Below are positions 15,501 to 21,385 of a DNA stretch of 64,000 nt, one piece after another. This stretch comes from a virus, in the IMG/VR virus record IMGVR_UViG_3300020378_001929, positions 1-64,000 of that record, one strand, 5' to 3'. The notes beneath the pieces were generated by a model. It saw nothing but the letters and a program-made list of their open reading frames with translations, was not told the DNA's origin and did not search any database. Both the position numbers and the translations under genes were made by a program. Numbering within the stretch: the stretch's first letter is position 1; the number at the start of each line of letters is the position of its first letter.

Positions 15501-15680
15501 GCACATATCGACAAATTCTGGTGAAATTTGTGTTTTTGTGTGAGCTATATCTCCGCAGTGGATAATGTAATCCACCTTTTCTTCTTTTAGTGATTTGTAA
15601 AGTTGACTGAATACTTCTTTGTATTCAAAGTGATATTTTAAATTCCGGATGTGAGTATCCGCAATATGCGCAAATCGCAT
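12582..15680 (-). CDS. Single-chain Mre11-Rad50 (SbcD-SbcC; T4 gp47-gp46) fusion
   Basis: Recombination nuclease complex normally made from two proteins, here one 1032-residue ORF. Residues 1-240 are the Mre11/SbcD phosphoesterase: IADTH (D8, H10), HCGD (D44), LGNHD (N79, H80, D81), YHGA (H148) and LGDIHK (D181, H183). About 240-350 form a capping/linker region. From 365 it is Rad50/SbcC: Walker A GKNYSGKSS (394-402), two long coiled-coil arms, a CVSC zinc hook (C713, C716) at the expected midpoint, the signature region EMGSGAEKTIASMAIRLA, and Walker B FILDEP (D974, E975) with a downstream ISH switch His. T4 gp47 and gp46 resect DNA ends for recombination-dependent replication. GGAGG precedes the ATG and a sigma70-like promoter lies upstream. 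Confidence 0.95.
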   Translation of the reverse strand: MRFAHIADTHIRNLKYHFEYKEVFSQLYKSLKEEKVDYIIHCGDIAHTKTQISPEFVDMCRDFFQSLAAIAPTYIILGNHDGNLRNGSRQDALSPIAKAIDDPNLILLKNAGEIKIDDKFCLNVLSVFDEENWVSPTDQSLVNIALYHGAIDKSKTDQNWTLGGDHSIEIFEDFDFAFLGDIHKTQKLDKEGRIWYAGSTVQQNFGESLDKGYLLWDIESKDIFTNKLITFNNPKPFITLTLSEKGNLPRTKPPEGARLRIVSESNVSLDKVRKAVDIVKYKYNPESVTYLNRAAGKQIKVAAPAGLEKQDLRDIKTQETLMAEYLKEYEATEEVLERVYELNKEFNKQIEENEDVMRNVNWSLQKLEWDNLFNYGEGNTIDFTKLEGIVGIFGKNYSGKSSIVDTLLYSMYNSTSKSIRKNLNIINQNKDECTATATIKVDDTDYIIERRSNKYIKRLKGVETQEATTDLEFYSQDTIGNHTGLNGTSRQDTDKNVRKYFGTLPDFLATSMASQLDSLSFINEGSTKRKEFLAKFLDLEIFDKKFKMAKEASADIKASLRRLEGIDFDTDIKNIKEEIVKGELAIERNKAICNTLKEDLSLLARELNDLQDKIESVPAEVIDPVMTAKKITEKERSILQINKKKILAQQNLDESKIKYEKIEKFLEDFEVEKYKKKKESFKRVNEELQNLILLLKTLSEQKTLLVTEQDKLCVSCVPLINETVEEKTLEISLVSNKINDVGKMHSHKEQVKVDEYIKKHDLLVRKRDDLANSITTSNLIIERADSLLFKEQVELDSLKTKATEYEENREAIENLKQLLKDKENLKKQISDKESELTTCDQKIMQLHKRHGSSEQKLLHTQQQHREFQQLEQDFAAYHLFMVCCHPNGVSYEIIKERLPYINQEISKILTNIVEFEVFISNNEDKLDIFIKHPSHDPRPLEMGSGAEKTIASMAIRLAFLTVSSLPKSDLFILDEPGTALDEENMEGFVRILDMVKGYFKTVLLISHLDSLKDCVDMQINIEKKSGYAHVNL

Positions 15681-15706
15681 ATAACCTCCGCTTAGTGTTT
15701 TCCTAT

Positions 15707-15735
15707 ATTATATACAGTTTATAAGCGGGAGTCAA
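15707..15735 (-). promoter_or_regulatory. Sigma70-like promoter for the Mre11-Rad50 fusion gene
   Basis: Minus strand TTGACT (15735-15730), a 17-nt spacer, then TATAAT (15712-15707), with the ATG 27 nt downstream of the -10 box. Spacing and hexamers match host vegetative promoters (one mismatch in -35). The -35 box overlaps the stop of the 57-residue gene. Confidence 0.7.
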
Positions 15736-15905
15736 GATATTTTTTTTAAACCAAAAACTTTAAGTTGCTCTACTGACAACTTTTCTAAGATGATAGTAAA
15801 CGCCTGTTTTTCAGACTCTGTCAAAGCATCAATATCTCCGGTCTCTGCAAGATGGTGCATCTCTTCTTTGATGATTTCTTTTAGTCTTCTTTTTGTAATT
15901 TGCAT
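15732..15905 (-). CDS. 57-residue protein with LKEIIKEE N-terminal helix
   Basis: A small gene between primase and the nuclease fusion. The ATG at 15905 is preceded by TAGGAG, and it ends TGA at 15732. The protein begins MQITKRRLKEIIKEEMHHL and is wholly helical, with a basic C-terminus (VFGLKKIS). Its first 20 residues resemble those of the 141-residue protein after the prohead protease (RSELKKIIKE). It fills an otherwise empty 230-nt gap and has a good ribosome site, so it is likely real. The function is unknown; the repeated N-terminal helix may be a targeting or docking tag (inference). Confidence 0.68.
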   Translation of the reverse strand: MQITKRRLKEIIKEEMHHLAETGDIDALTESEKQAFTIILEKLSVEQLKVFGLKKIS

Positions 15906-15914
15906 TTTAGGCTC

Positions 15915-16841
15915 CTAAAAATCAAGTTTATAATGTAAATAGTCCAAATCTGTTATAAAGTCTGCATTTTGTTTTCGCGATAGAAACTCATCTCTCGGCA
16001 TCTCGGCAAGGTCGGCATATGGCTTCACAGGGATGCTCTTACTGGCGACTCCATACTCTCTAAACTTTTTTGCTATTCCAAGTTCTTTTACTTTCGCGTC
16101 CTCATCCAAAGCAAGGTATACTTGAGTTTTATTACGGCATATTTTTTCAAATAACTTGTGGTTCTCTCTAAGGGTTGACCCTAGTACAGGTATACAATTA
16201 TCGTGACGAACAGCATCAAAGGCGCCTTCGACAATGACGATATCGTCATCCCAGTTGATGGACAGGTCATTGAAAACTATGTTCTTGCTTGCTTTAGGGT
16301 TTTTGTATTTCATCCAGTCATCCACAAACGACCTAGCTACAAAATAATTTAATTTTCCAGACTTATTAAAAGAGGGTATGATAATCCTTCCTTGATATTC
16401 TCCGAAATCACAATATCCTATCTTCCACTTTAAAATATCAAGATCTGAAATATCTCTAGAGTAGAGATACTCCAAAGCGCGCGTTTTGTCTCCTGATTTT
16501 TGCCCTGTCAAAGTCTTAAATTCTCTTGGCAACTCTACGACCTGCTCTATATCCTCTGGTGTCTCTTGAAAAATGAATTCATATTGAGACAAGTCAAGCT
16601 CCTCTGCAACACCGGTCCACTGCACATAATGTTCCGGGGCGTACTTGCTAATCAAATAAGATATTTTATTTCCTGAAAAGTTGCAAACCCAGCACTTAAA
16701 TGCGTTTTTATCAACGTTAATAGACATCTTAAGTTTGTCGTGATTGCACTTGGGACATTTGAATAAAGTTTCTGTTCCCGTATTCCAGCATCTACCGAAG
16801 GCATCTTTAAGTATCTGAAGCTTTTCTGACAATTTTATCAC
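15915..16841 (-). CDS. DNA primase, zinc-ribbon plus TOPRIM (DnaG/gp61-type)
   Basis: Synthesises RNA primers for lagging-strand replication with a phage helicase not in this window. In 308 residues, an N-terminal zinc ribbon has CPKC (C29, C32) and CWVC (C50, C53). The linker and core contain LEYLYSRDISDLDILKWKIGYC and GRIIIPSFNKSGKLNYFVAR, typical of DnaG-like primases. The TOPRIM fold shows IVIVEGAFDAV (E205) and LALDEDAK (D246, D248). It is short compared with bacterial DnaG (about 580) but near phage primase size. It overlaps the RuvC-like gene by 35 nt and is followed 9 nt later by a small gene, indicating one operon. Confidence 0.9.
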   Translation of the reverse strand: MIKLSEKLQILKDAFGRCWNTGTETLFKCPKCNHDKLKMSINVDKNAFKCWVCNFSGNKISYLISKYAPEHYVQWTGVAEELDLSQYEFIFQETPEDIEQVVELPREFKTLTGQKSGDKTRALEYLYSRDISDLDILKWKIGYCDFGEYQGRIIIPSFNKSGKLNYFVARSFVDDWMKYKNPKASKNIVFNDLSINWDDDIVIVEGAFDAVRHDNCIPVLGSTLRENHKLFEKICRNKTQVYLALDEDAKVKELGIAKKFREYGVASKSIPVKPYADLAEMPRDEFLSRKQNADFITDLDYLHYKLDF

Positions 16842-17358
16842 CCGCTAACGCTATAATTATACTGTCACACATATCCAGCATTCCTGGCTTTGGATTTCCG
16901 TGTTTTGTATATTCTATCTTAATTTGCGGATAATTGTCAAGAACAAACTGAAGGACTTTTTCTTTTGCATTGTCTCCCCTTTTTATACCGACTCCGGCAG
17001 ATTTACGTGCCGATGATGCCGCAAGCATCTCAGGAGAGATTCCGAAAAGCTCATAACACTGCCAAGAAACGATGCCATTATATCGAGATAGCGTTGACAA
17101 GGTCTTTGCCGAAGAGAATCCCGACCTAAATGACTGTAGGGATTGCTCTATAAAAATATCTGTAATTTGGTATGAACTCTTTATATCTTGCAACTCTCTC
17201 TTTAAGAGGGCTGCTTTTTCATACAACGAAGGAAACTTTCGCTTGTTTCTAGTGTCCCAAATAAAATTTTTGCTTATTTTACCGTCTATAATAATTGTAG
17301 CGCCAGTTATAGATGTCGAGACATCAAGACCCAGCACACTCTTTGTCGAGGTGTTCAA
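16807..17358 (-). CDS. RuvC-like Holliday junction resolvase / RNase H-fold nuclease
   Basis: A 183-residue protein with the RNase H/RuvC fold acidic residues: VLGLDVSTSITG (D12), FIEQSL (E71) and MLDMCDSIIIALAG (D162, D165). Length matches bacterial RuvC (about 173). It would cut branched DNA before packaging, the task that endonuclease VII (gp49) has in T4. A basic loop GVGIKRGDNAKEKV near 122-135 may touch DNA. It overlaps the J-domain gene upstream and the primase gene downstream, 35 nt each, so the three are tightly co-translated. It could alternatively be another RNase H-fold nuclease; the active-site pattern favours RuvC. Confidence 0.85.
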   Translation of the reverse strand: MNTSTKSVLGLDVSTSITGATIIIDGKISKNFIWDTRNKRKFPSLYEKAALLKRELQDIKSSYQITDIFIEQSLQSFRSGFSSAKTLSTLSRYNGIVSWQCYELFGISPEMLAASSARKSAGVGIKRGDNAKEKVLQFVLDNYPQIKIEYTKHGNPKPGMLDMCDSIIIALAGDKIVRKASDT

Positions 17359-17971
17359 TCCAACTCTCCATTAGGCTTTTTTTCTTTTTATCATCGCCGT
17401 GGAACCAGGACCAAACATAAGAATTTTCAATATCTCTTATTTTACCTTCAAGAGAGCTGTTGGTGCTTTTCATAATCTCTATTTGCTCTTTCGTGGGCGC
17501 AGGAGGTTCGATATCTAGTTCCTCAGCTACTTGCACTATAGCATAATAGTCGTCTTCTTGTAAAGCATTTCTTGCTTTTTCAAACAAAGAAGTTTTATAT
17601 TTTCTTTCAAACTCCGAACTTCTCGCGAGCTTGTCAGGGTGTACTTCTCTAGCTATTTTTTTGAAGAGCTGTTTAAGGTTTGTGTTTTTTTCCTCTTTTT
17701 TAAATTCTTGATCTGGGCTGGAATCTTCAAACTCTTCGGAAACTTGGTCTTGCTTGTTGTCGGATCTCCCAGAAGTTATATTTTCCTCTTCAATGATAGG
17801 GCTATCTTTTTGGTTTTCACCGGTGAGTGTTCGATCATAGCCCATGTGATCGGCGAGAGCGCGCATGAATTCCATATAAGCCTTCTGGAAAATATCCTCT
17901 GATAATTTCAAAGACTCTTTCAGGTACCTTGTCCTCATCATGATGAGTCTATATTTTCCTGAAATTTCCAC
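17324..17971 (-). CDS. J-domain (DnaJ-like) protein
   Basis: A 215-residue protein. About residues 98-150 form a J-domain: LKQLFKKIAREVHPDKLA with the HPD tripeptide at 111-113 that stimulates Hsp70 (DnaK) ATPase, followed by the helix KTSLFEKARNALQEDDYYAIV. The N-terminal 95 residues are variable and acidic (EEENITSGRSDNK). The C-terminus has a coiled coil and a WSWFHGDDKKKKSLMESW tail. There is no Gly/Phe or zinc-finger region, so it is a class III J-protein. It probably recruits host DnaK to a phage step such as replication complex or tail assembly (inference). It starts 2 nt after a structural gene. Confidence 0.85.
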   Translation of the reverse strand: MEISGKYRLIMMRTRYLKESLKLSEDIFQKAYMEFMRALADHMGYDRTLTGENQKDSPIIEEENITSGRSDNKQDQVSEEFEDSSPDQEFKKEEKNTNLKQLFKKIAREVHPDKLARSSEFERKYKTSLFEKARNALQEDDYYAIVQVAEELDIEPPAPTKEQIEIMKSTNSSLEGKIRDIENSYVWSWFHGDDKKKKSLMESWIEHLDKECAGS

Positions 17972-17973
17972 TT

Positions 17974-19179
17974 TTAAAAATCTATCCTCATTTTGATCAT
18001 ATAATCTCGGTCGGGCGTCTTTTTTATTGGGTTTGCAAGAGTAGCAATAGCAATCAAGTTTTTAAACTCATCATAGATACCAACCTTTGAAATATAGGTC
18101 GTGTTTTTAAATGGTGCGTCGAAGTTAGCAAAGTCACAAGTAGTGATATTTTTAATCTTCCTTTTTCCCTCCGAATAAACCCCGCTCCCAGTAAGAAGAG
18201 ATTCTGATTCTTTTTCATAAAACGTTGGGTTACTTGAAAAGTTGTATTTACCTTTTTCTGCGAAAGCAAACATCGTCAGTGTTGGTATTTTGTTCGTTCC
18301 TTTAAACTTCACTTCGCAGGAAGAATCCCCTACGGCGCCGCTGTTGATTGCTGTGCCAGTTGTTGTAATGCCTGTTCCAAAAGATTTCCAGGTCATAGGG
18401 GTTGCTGAATTTGAAAAGAACTTGCTGGTGTAATTTCCCCCACTGATGTCCCAGGATCCTGTCAGTATAAATATTCCCTGCTCGTATATCGCCAACCCTG
18501 CGACATAGCCAGTGTTCGAACCTGTGGTTTGATACAGTACCCCATCCTTGTTCGTATCTTTTAATTGCCCAACAAGTGTGCCAGTCACATAGTAGTTTAG
18601 TTCTATTGATCCTTTGTCTATTCCGGAGCCGTAAAAAATTCCCGGTACGCAGATCATGTTTACTTCTTTTGTTCCCAAGTCGCCGTAAGTAAACTGTGCC
18701 CCTATACGGTCTCTACTTTCTATAACATTTCTTAGAGATCGAATATATTTTTTGTTTGACGCAGCAGTCGCTGCTGACCCGATGTTGCTAAACCCGTGAT
18801 TGCTAAATTCTGTTCCAGATGGAACGAATATCCTTCTTAAGCCGGCTGTCATCGGATAACTTTGCGTTATTTGCGCGCCGTTTGCGAACTGCGTCTGGTC
18901 GTCAAATTGAGAAGTCGATACTGTCCTGTTTGCATATCTGGTCGTATCCTTCGATATAAAAGAATACGCCAAGGAATTTGATGGTCTATTGATGTTTAAC
19001 TCATGAAGGCTTATCTCGCCCTTCTGAGTAATATGAGTGACTTTGTTTGAAAAGTCGCCGGTCAACAGCATGTCATTATTTACGTAGACAGAGCCACTAT
19101 AAACCAAAAAACTATACTCTGGTTTGGTGACCAGGGTACTGTATATTAAGTCCTGTCCTCCAAACTTTCTGTATGTCAT
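17974..19179 (-). CDS. Structural/appendage protein, paralogue of the 351-aa protein at 19183
   Basis: A 401-residue beta-rich protein, last gene of the structural run before DNA-metabolism genes. Its C-terminal half aligns by eye with the upstream neighbour: ILTGSWDIS against VLTSS, KYNFSSNPTFYEKE against EFNYSSNPTYLKSS, and YISKVGIYDEFKNLIAIATLANPI.K.P.....IKMRIDF against YVTTVGLYSADNELLAVAKLSEPLRKDP.....LRVRLDY. The shared C-terminal module is probably a virion-attachment or oligomerisation domain, with differing N-terminal parts (residues 1-200) as functional heads. The family is not named; tail fibre or whisker-type protein is an inference. Confidence 0.75.
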   Translation of the reverse strand: MTYRKFGGQDLIYSTLVTKPEYSFLVYSGSVYVNNDMLLTGDFSNKVTHITQKGEISLHELNINRPSNSLAYSFISKDTTRYANRTVSTSQFDDQTQFANGAQITQSYPMTAGLRRIFVPSGTEFSNHGFSNIGSAATAASNKKYIRSLRNVIESRDRIGAQFTYGDLGTKEVNMICVPGIFYGSGIDKGSIELNYYVTGTLVGQLKDTNKDGVLYQTTGSNTGYVAGLAIYEQGIFILTGSWDISGGNYTSKFFSNSATPMTWKSFGTGITTTGTAINSGAVGDSSCEVKFKGTNKIPTLTMFAFAEKGKYNFSSNPTFYEKESESLLTGSGVYSEGKRKIKNITTCDFANFDAPFKNTTYISKVGIYDEFKNLIAIATLANPIKKTPDRDYMIKMRIDF

Positions 19180-19182
19180 TTT

Positions 19183-20238
19183 TCAATAATCCAGTCTGAC
19201 CCTTAATGTCAGTTCGTTGGTGGGATCTTTTCTTAATGGCTCAGACAATTTGGCAACCGCCAACAATTCATTGTCTGCCGAATATAATCCAACTGTTGTA
19301 ACATATGACCGCGGGGGTGTCAACTCATTGTTGCCCTTTACTACAATCTTGCTGCTCTTAAGATAAGTCGGGTTAGAACTATAATTAAATTCATTGTGAT
19401 TAGCTCTACAAAAATATATTGTTGAATTAAGCTCAGTAGTGTTGTTGAATTGTATGTTTGTTATTCTGTGTAGCAGTGCATCGCTGGCTATATCTATGTT
19501 CGACCCTGTTGCTATATTTGCTAGGTTCCTACTTGTAAACAGTTTTGTGGTGCCGGTGGCTCCCATGCAAGAACTTGTTAAAACAATAACGCCGGCTTGG
19601 TAATAAATCAACCCGAAAGGATCGCCATAGCTGCCATCGCCGGCGCCAGGAGTGGATGATGTATATAAGAGTCCATATTCACCGGCGGGAGAATTTATTA
19701 AATAGCTGCTTTCGGCTCCTGAATCAGTCAAGGTGACGGTGGCGACATGCGATGCATTGCCGTATGCAGAACTGGTTCCGAGAGTCATGCTGAAGCTTCC
19801 TTTCTTTATCTCATCCTTAACCAGAAGACGAGAAAAGTTCATGAAGAAAGCAGACTTAAGTTTATCTGTTGTTGTGTTTGTAAAATTGCCATCCTTATCA
19901 AACATTCGGATGTTTCCATTGGTATCATACCCAACCAGCACTTGAGCCATCTGGTTATACATATTTAGCTTTTTAGCATTCTGATTACTGGAAGATCCCG
20001 AGTAGGAAGATGACATATGGTAACCAAAGGAAACATCAAATATGTGATTAGCTGAGGAGCTTTGATGTGGATAATCATATACAGACTTAAACATGCCATG
20101 AGAAAAAGTCTTAATATTGTTGTTGCCTGAATATGTTCCTGAAACGATTGAACCAGTAATTGGTATCACTTCGTGTAGAAGGGTTCTGGAACTGGTTCTG
20201 TCTGTTTCTGCAAATGGTTTGAAAAATGTGTTTGCCAT
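19183..20238 (-). CDS. Structural/appendage protein (351 aa), paralogue of the 401-aa protein
   Basis: A beta-rich 351-residue protein. The N-terminus (FAETDRTSSRTLLHEVIPIT then SIVSGTYSG..IKTFSHGMFKSVYDYP, residues 8-55) has a Ser/Gly-rich look typical of virion proteins. The C-terminal 110 residues form the module shared with the next gene (FNYSSNPTY...VGLYSADNELLAVAKLSEPLRKD...LRVRLDY). No enzymatic motif, signal peptide or membrane segment is seen. It begins 16 nt after the gene at 20255 and ends 3 nt before its paralogue. A baseplate- or fibre-associated role is inferred from position downstream of the wedge genes. Confidence 0.75.
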   Translation of the reverse strand: MANTFFKPFAETDRTSSRTLLHEVIPITGSIVSGTYSGNNNIKTFSHGMFKSVYDYPHQSSSANHIFDVSFGYHMSSSYSGSSSNQNAKKLNMYNQMAQVLVGYDTNGNIRMFDKDGNFTNTTTDKLKSAFFMNFSRLLVKDEIKKGSFSMTLGTSSAYGNASHVATVTLTDSGAESSYLINSPAGEYGLLYTSSTPGAGDGSYGDPFGLIYYQAGVIVLTSSCMGATGTTKLFTSRNLANIATGSNIDIASDALLHRITNIQFNNTTELNSTIYFCRANHNEFNYSSNPTYLKSSKIVVKGNNELTPPRSYVTTVGLYSADNELLAVAKLSEPLRKDPTNELTLRVRLDY

Positions 20239-20254
20239 CGTTATCTCCTAACTA

Positions 20255-21310
20255 CTAAATTTTCCTAATTAGTCTTACTGGTATATCTATTGAGTAACCG
20301 GTTGTCACTCCAACTATGTTTATAAGGGTATCTATGAATTTGTAAGCTGAGCCTGCCATTGTCTTTCCGGCGGCAAGGGTTACAGTTGTTGATCCTACAG
20401 ATCCTATCTCATCAAAAAGGGCTATACCATCACGTACGTGCATTGAAGCGCGGGGATATAATCTCAGAATAGAACCCAGAGGTCCGTCAAACATTTCGTA
20501 TTGGTCTGCGCGGACGACTGTTTCAGTGTTTCCAATTAAGTTTGCTCTCTTTTGCCTGTTTCCTGTTGTGAAGGACGTTGCATTAATTGCACTTCCAGGT
20601 TTTCCTTCTACACAAGAAGTGCCGTCGCCTAGAGCCACATAATAGGAAGCAATACCATCGTCGTCAACAAATTGATTCGGAAGTGCAGATGTGCCATTTC
20701 CGCTGGAGTTTAATTGATGCAGTGATATAAGTCTGTGATCAGCCTTTATCAAGTATGCAGTCTCAACTAGCTCATCTGAAAGCTCTTGCTTAAAGGATAT
20801 GCCATTTTCACTACTGTTAATACCCTGATCGATAACGACCTTATTTGTCGCATCACTCTTGACGTTGCTGTCTTGCCCTCTAAGAATACCTGTCGCCATC
20901 TTGTCAATTCGGCTAGCGCCGCCGGCACGTTCGGTGTTTTGATCCGCCAACAACATGAATCCCCCAGAGAAGCCCGAAGTACCGTCTTCTAGTTCTGTGT
21001 TGTTTCCAGAAAAGCTGTTAATTTTAAGAATTGGCATAAACAGCAAGTTGTTGCTGTTCATAGATATAAGCTTGCTTTTCATTAAAGAAGAATTGTTTGT
21101 AAAAGCCTCTAGAATTGGTGTTTGCATTACTTCTATGTCGTAAAATGCAGATCCGCTTGGGTGGCTTGCATTGAAGACACCATAATTTATCTCTTCGTCG
21201 CCAAAAGCGAACTTTGTTATTTTGAAATTACCCCTAGCCATTCGTTGACGACCGGCGTCTGTCAAGACAGCATCAAGAATAATATCTCCTGAGTTATCTA
21301 AAAAAGCCAT
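20255..21310 (-). CDS. Structural protein with LTDAGRxRMARGNF N-terminal domain (351 aa)
   Basis: Opens a new transcription block behind a putative late promoter. Residues 6-42 (GDIILDAVLTDAG.., RMARGNFKITKFAFGDEEINY) form a compact domain also found in altered form at the start of the 297-residue protein at 28911. The rest is beta-rich and Asn/Ser/Gly-rich, with MFDGPLGSILRLYPRAS and a C-terminal SIDIPVRLIRKI. The family is unnamed to me; I recall this N-terminal motif from large marine myophage structural proteins (unverified). GGAGTG about 7 nt upstream supports the start. Confidence 0.75.
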   Translation of the reverse strand: MAFLDNSGDIILDAVLTDAGRQRMARGNFKITKFAFGDEEINYGVFNASHPSGSAFYDIEVMQTPILEAFTNNSSLMKSKLISMNSNNLLFMPILKINSFSGNNTELEDGTSGFSGGFMLLADQNTERAGGASRIDKMATGILRGQDSNVKSDATNKVVIDQGINSSENGISFKQELSDELVETAYLIKADHRLISLHQLNSSGNGTSALPNQFVDDDGIASYYVALGDGTSCVEGKPGSAINATSFTTGNRQKRANLIGNTETVVRADQYEMFDGPLGSILRLYPRASMHVRDGIALFDEIGSVGSTTVTLAAGKTMAGSAYKFIDTLINIVGVTTGYSIDIPVRLIRKI

Positions 21311-21343
21311 TAATACACTCCTTTTTAATATGAAAAATCATTA

Positions 21344-21352
21344 ATAAATAGT
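21344..21352 (-). promoter_or_regulatory. Putative late promoter element ahead of the 351-aa structural gene
   Basis: Minus-strand ACTATTTAT (context AAATACTATTTATTAATG), 34 nt before the ATG at 21310, in the 75-nt gap after the 1114-residue gene. Confidence 0.55.
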
Positions 21353-21385
21353 ATTTTGTAGCAAATAATCCTTTTATTTTAAAAA

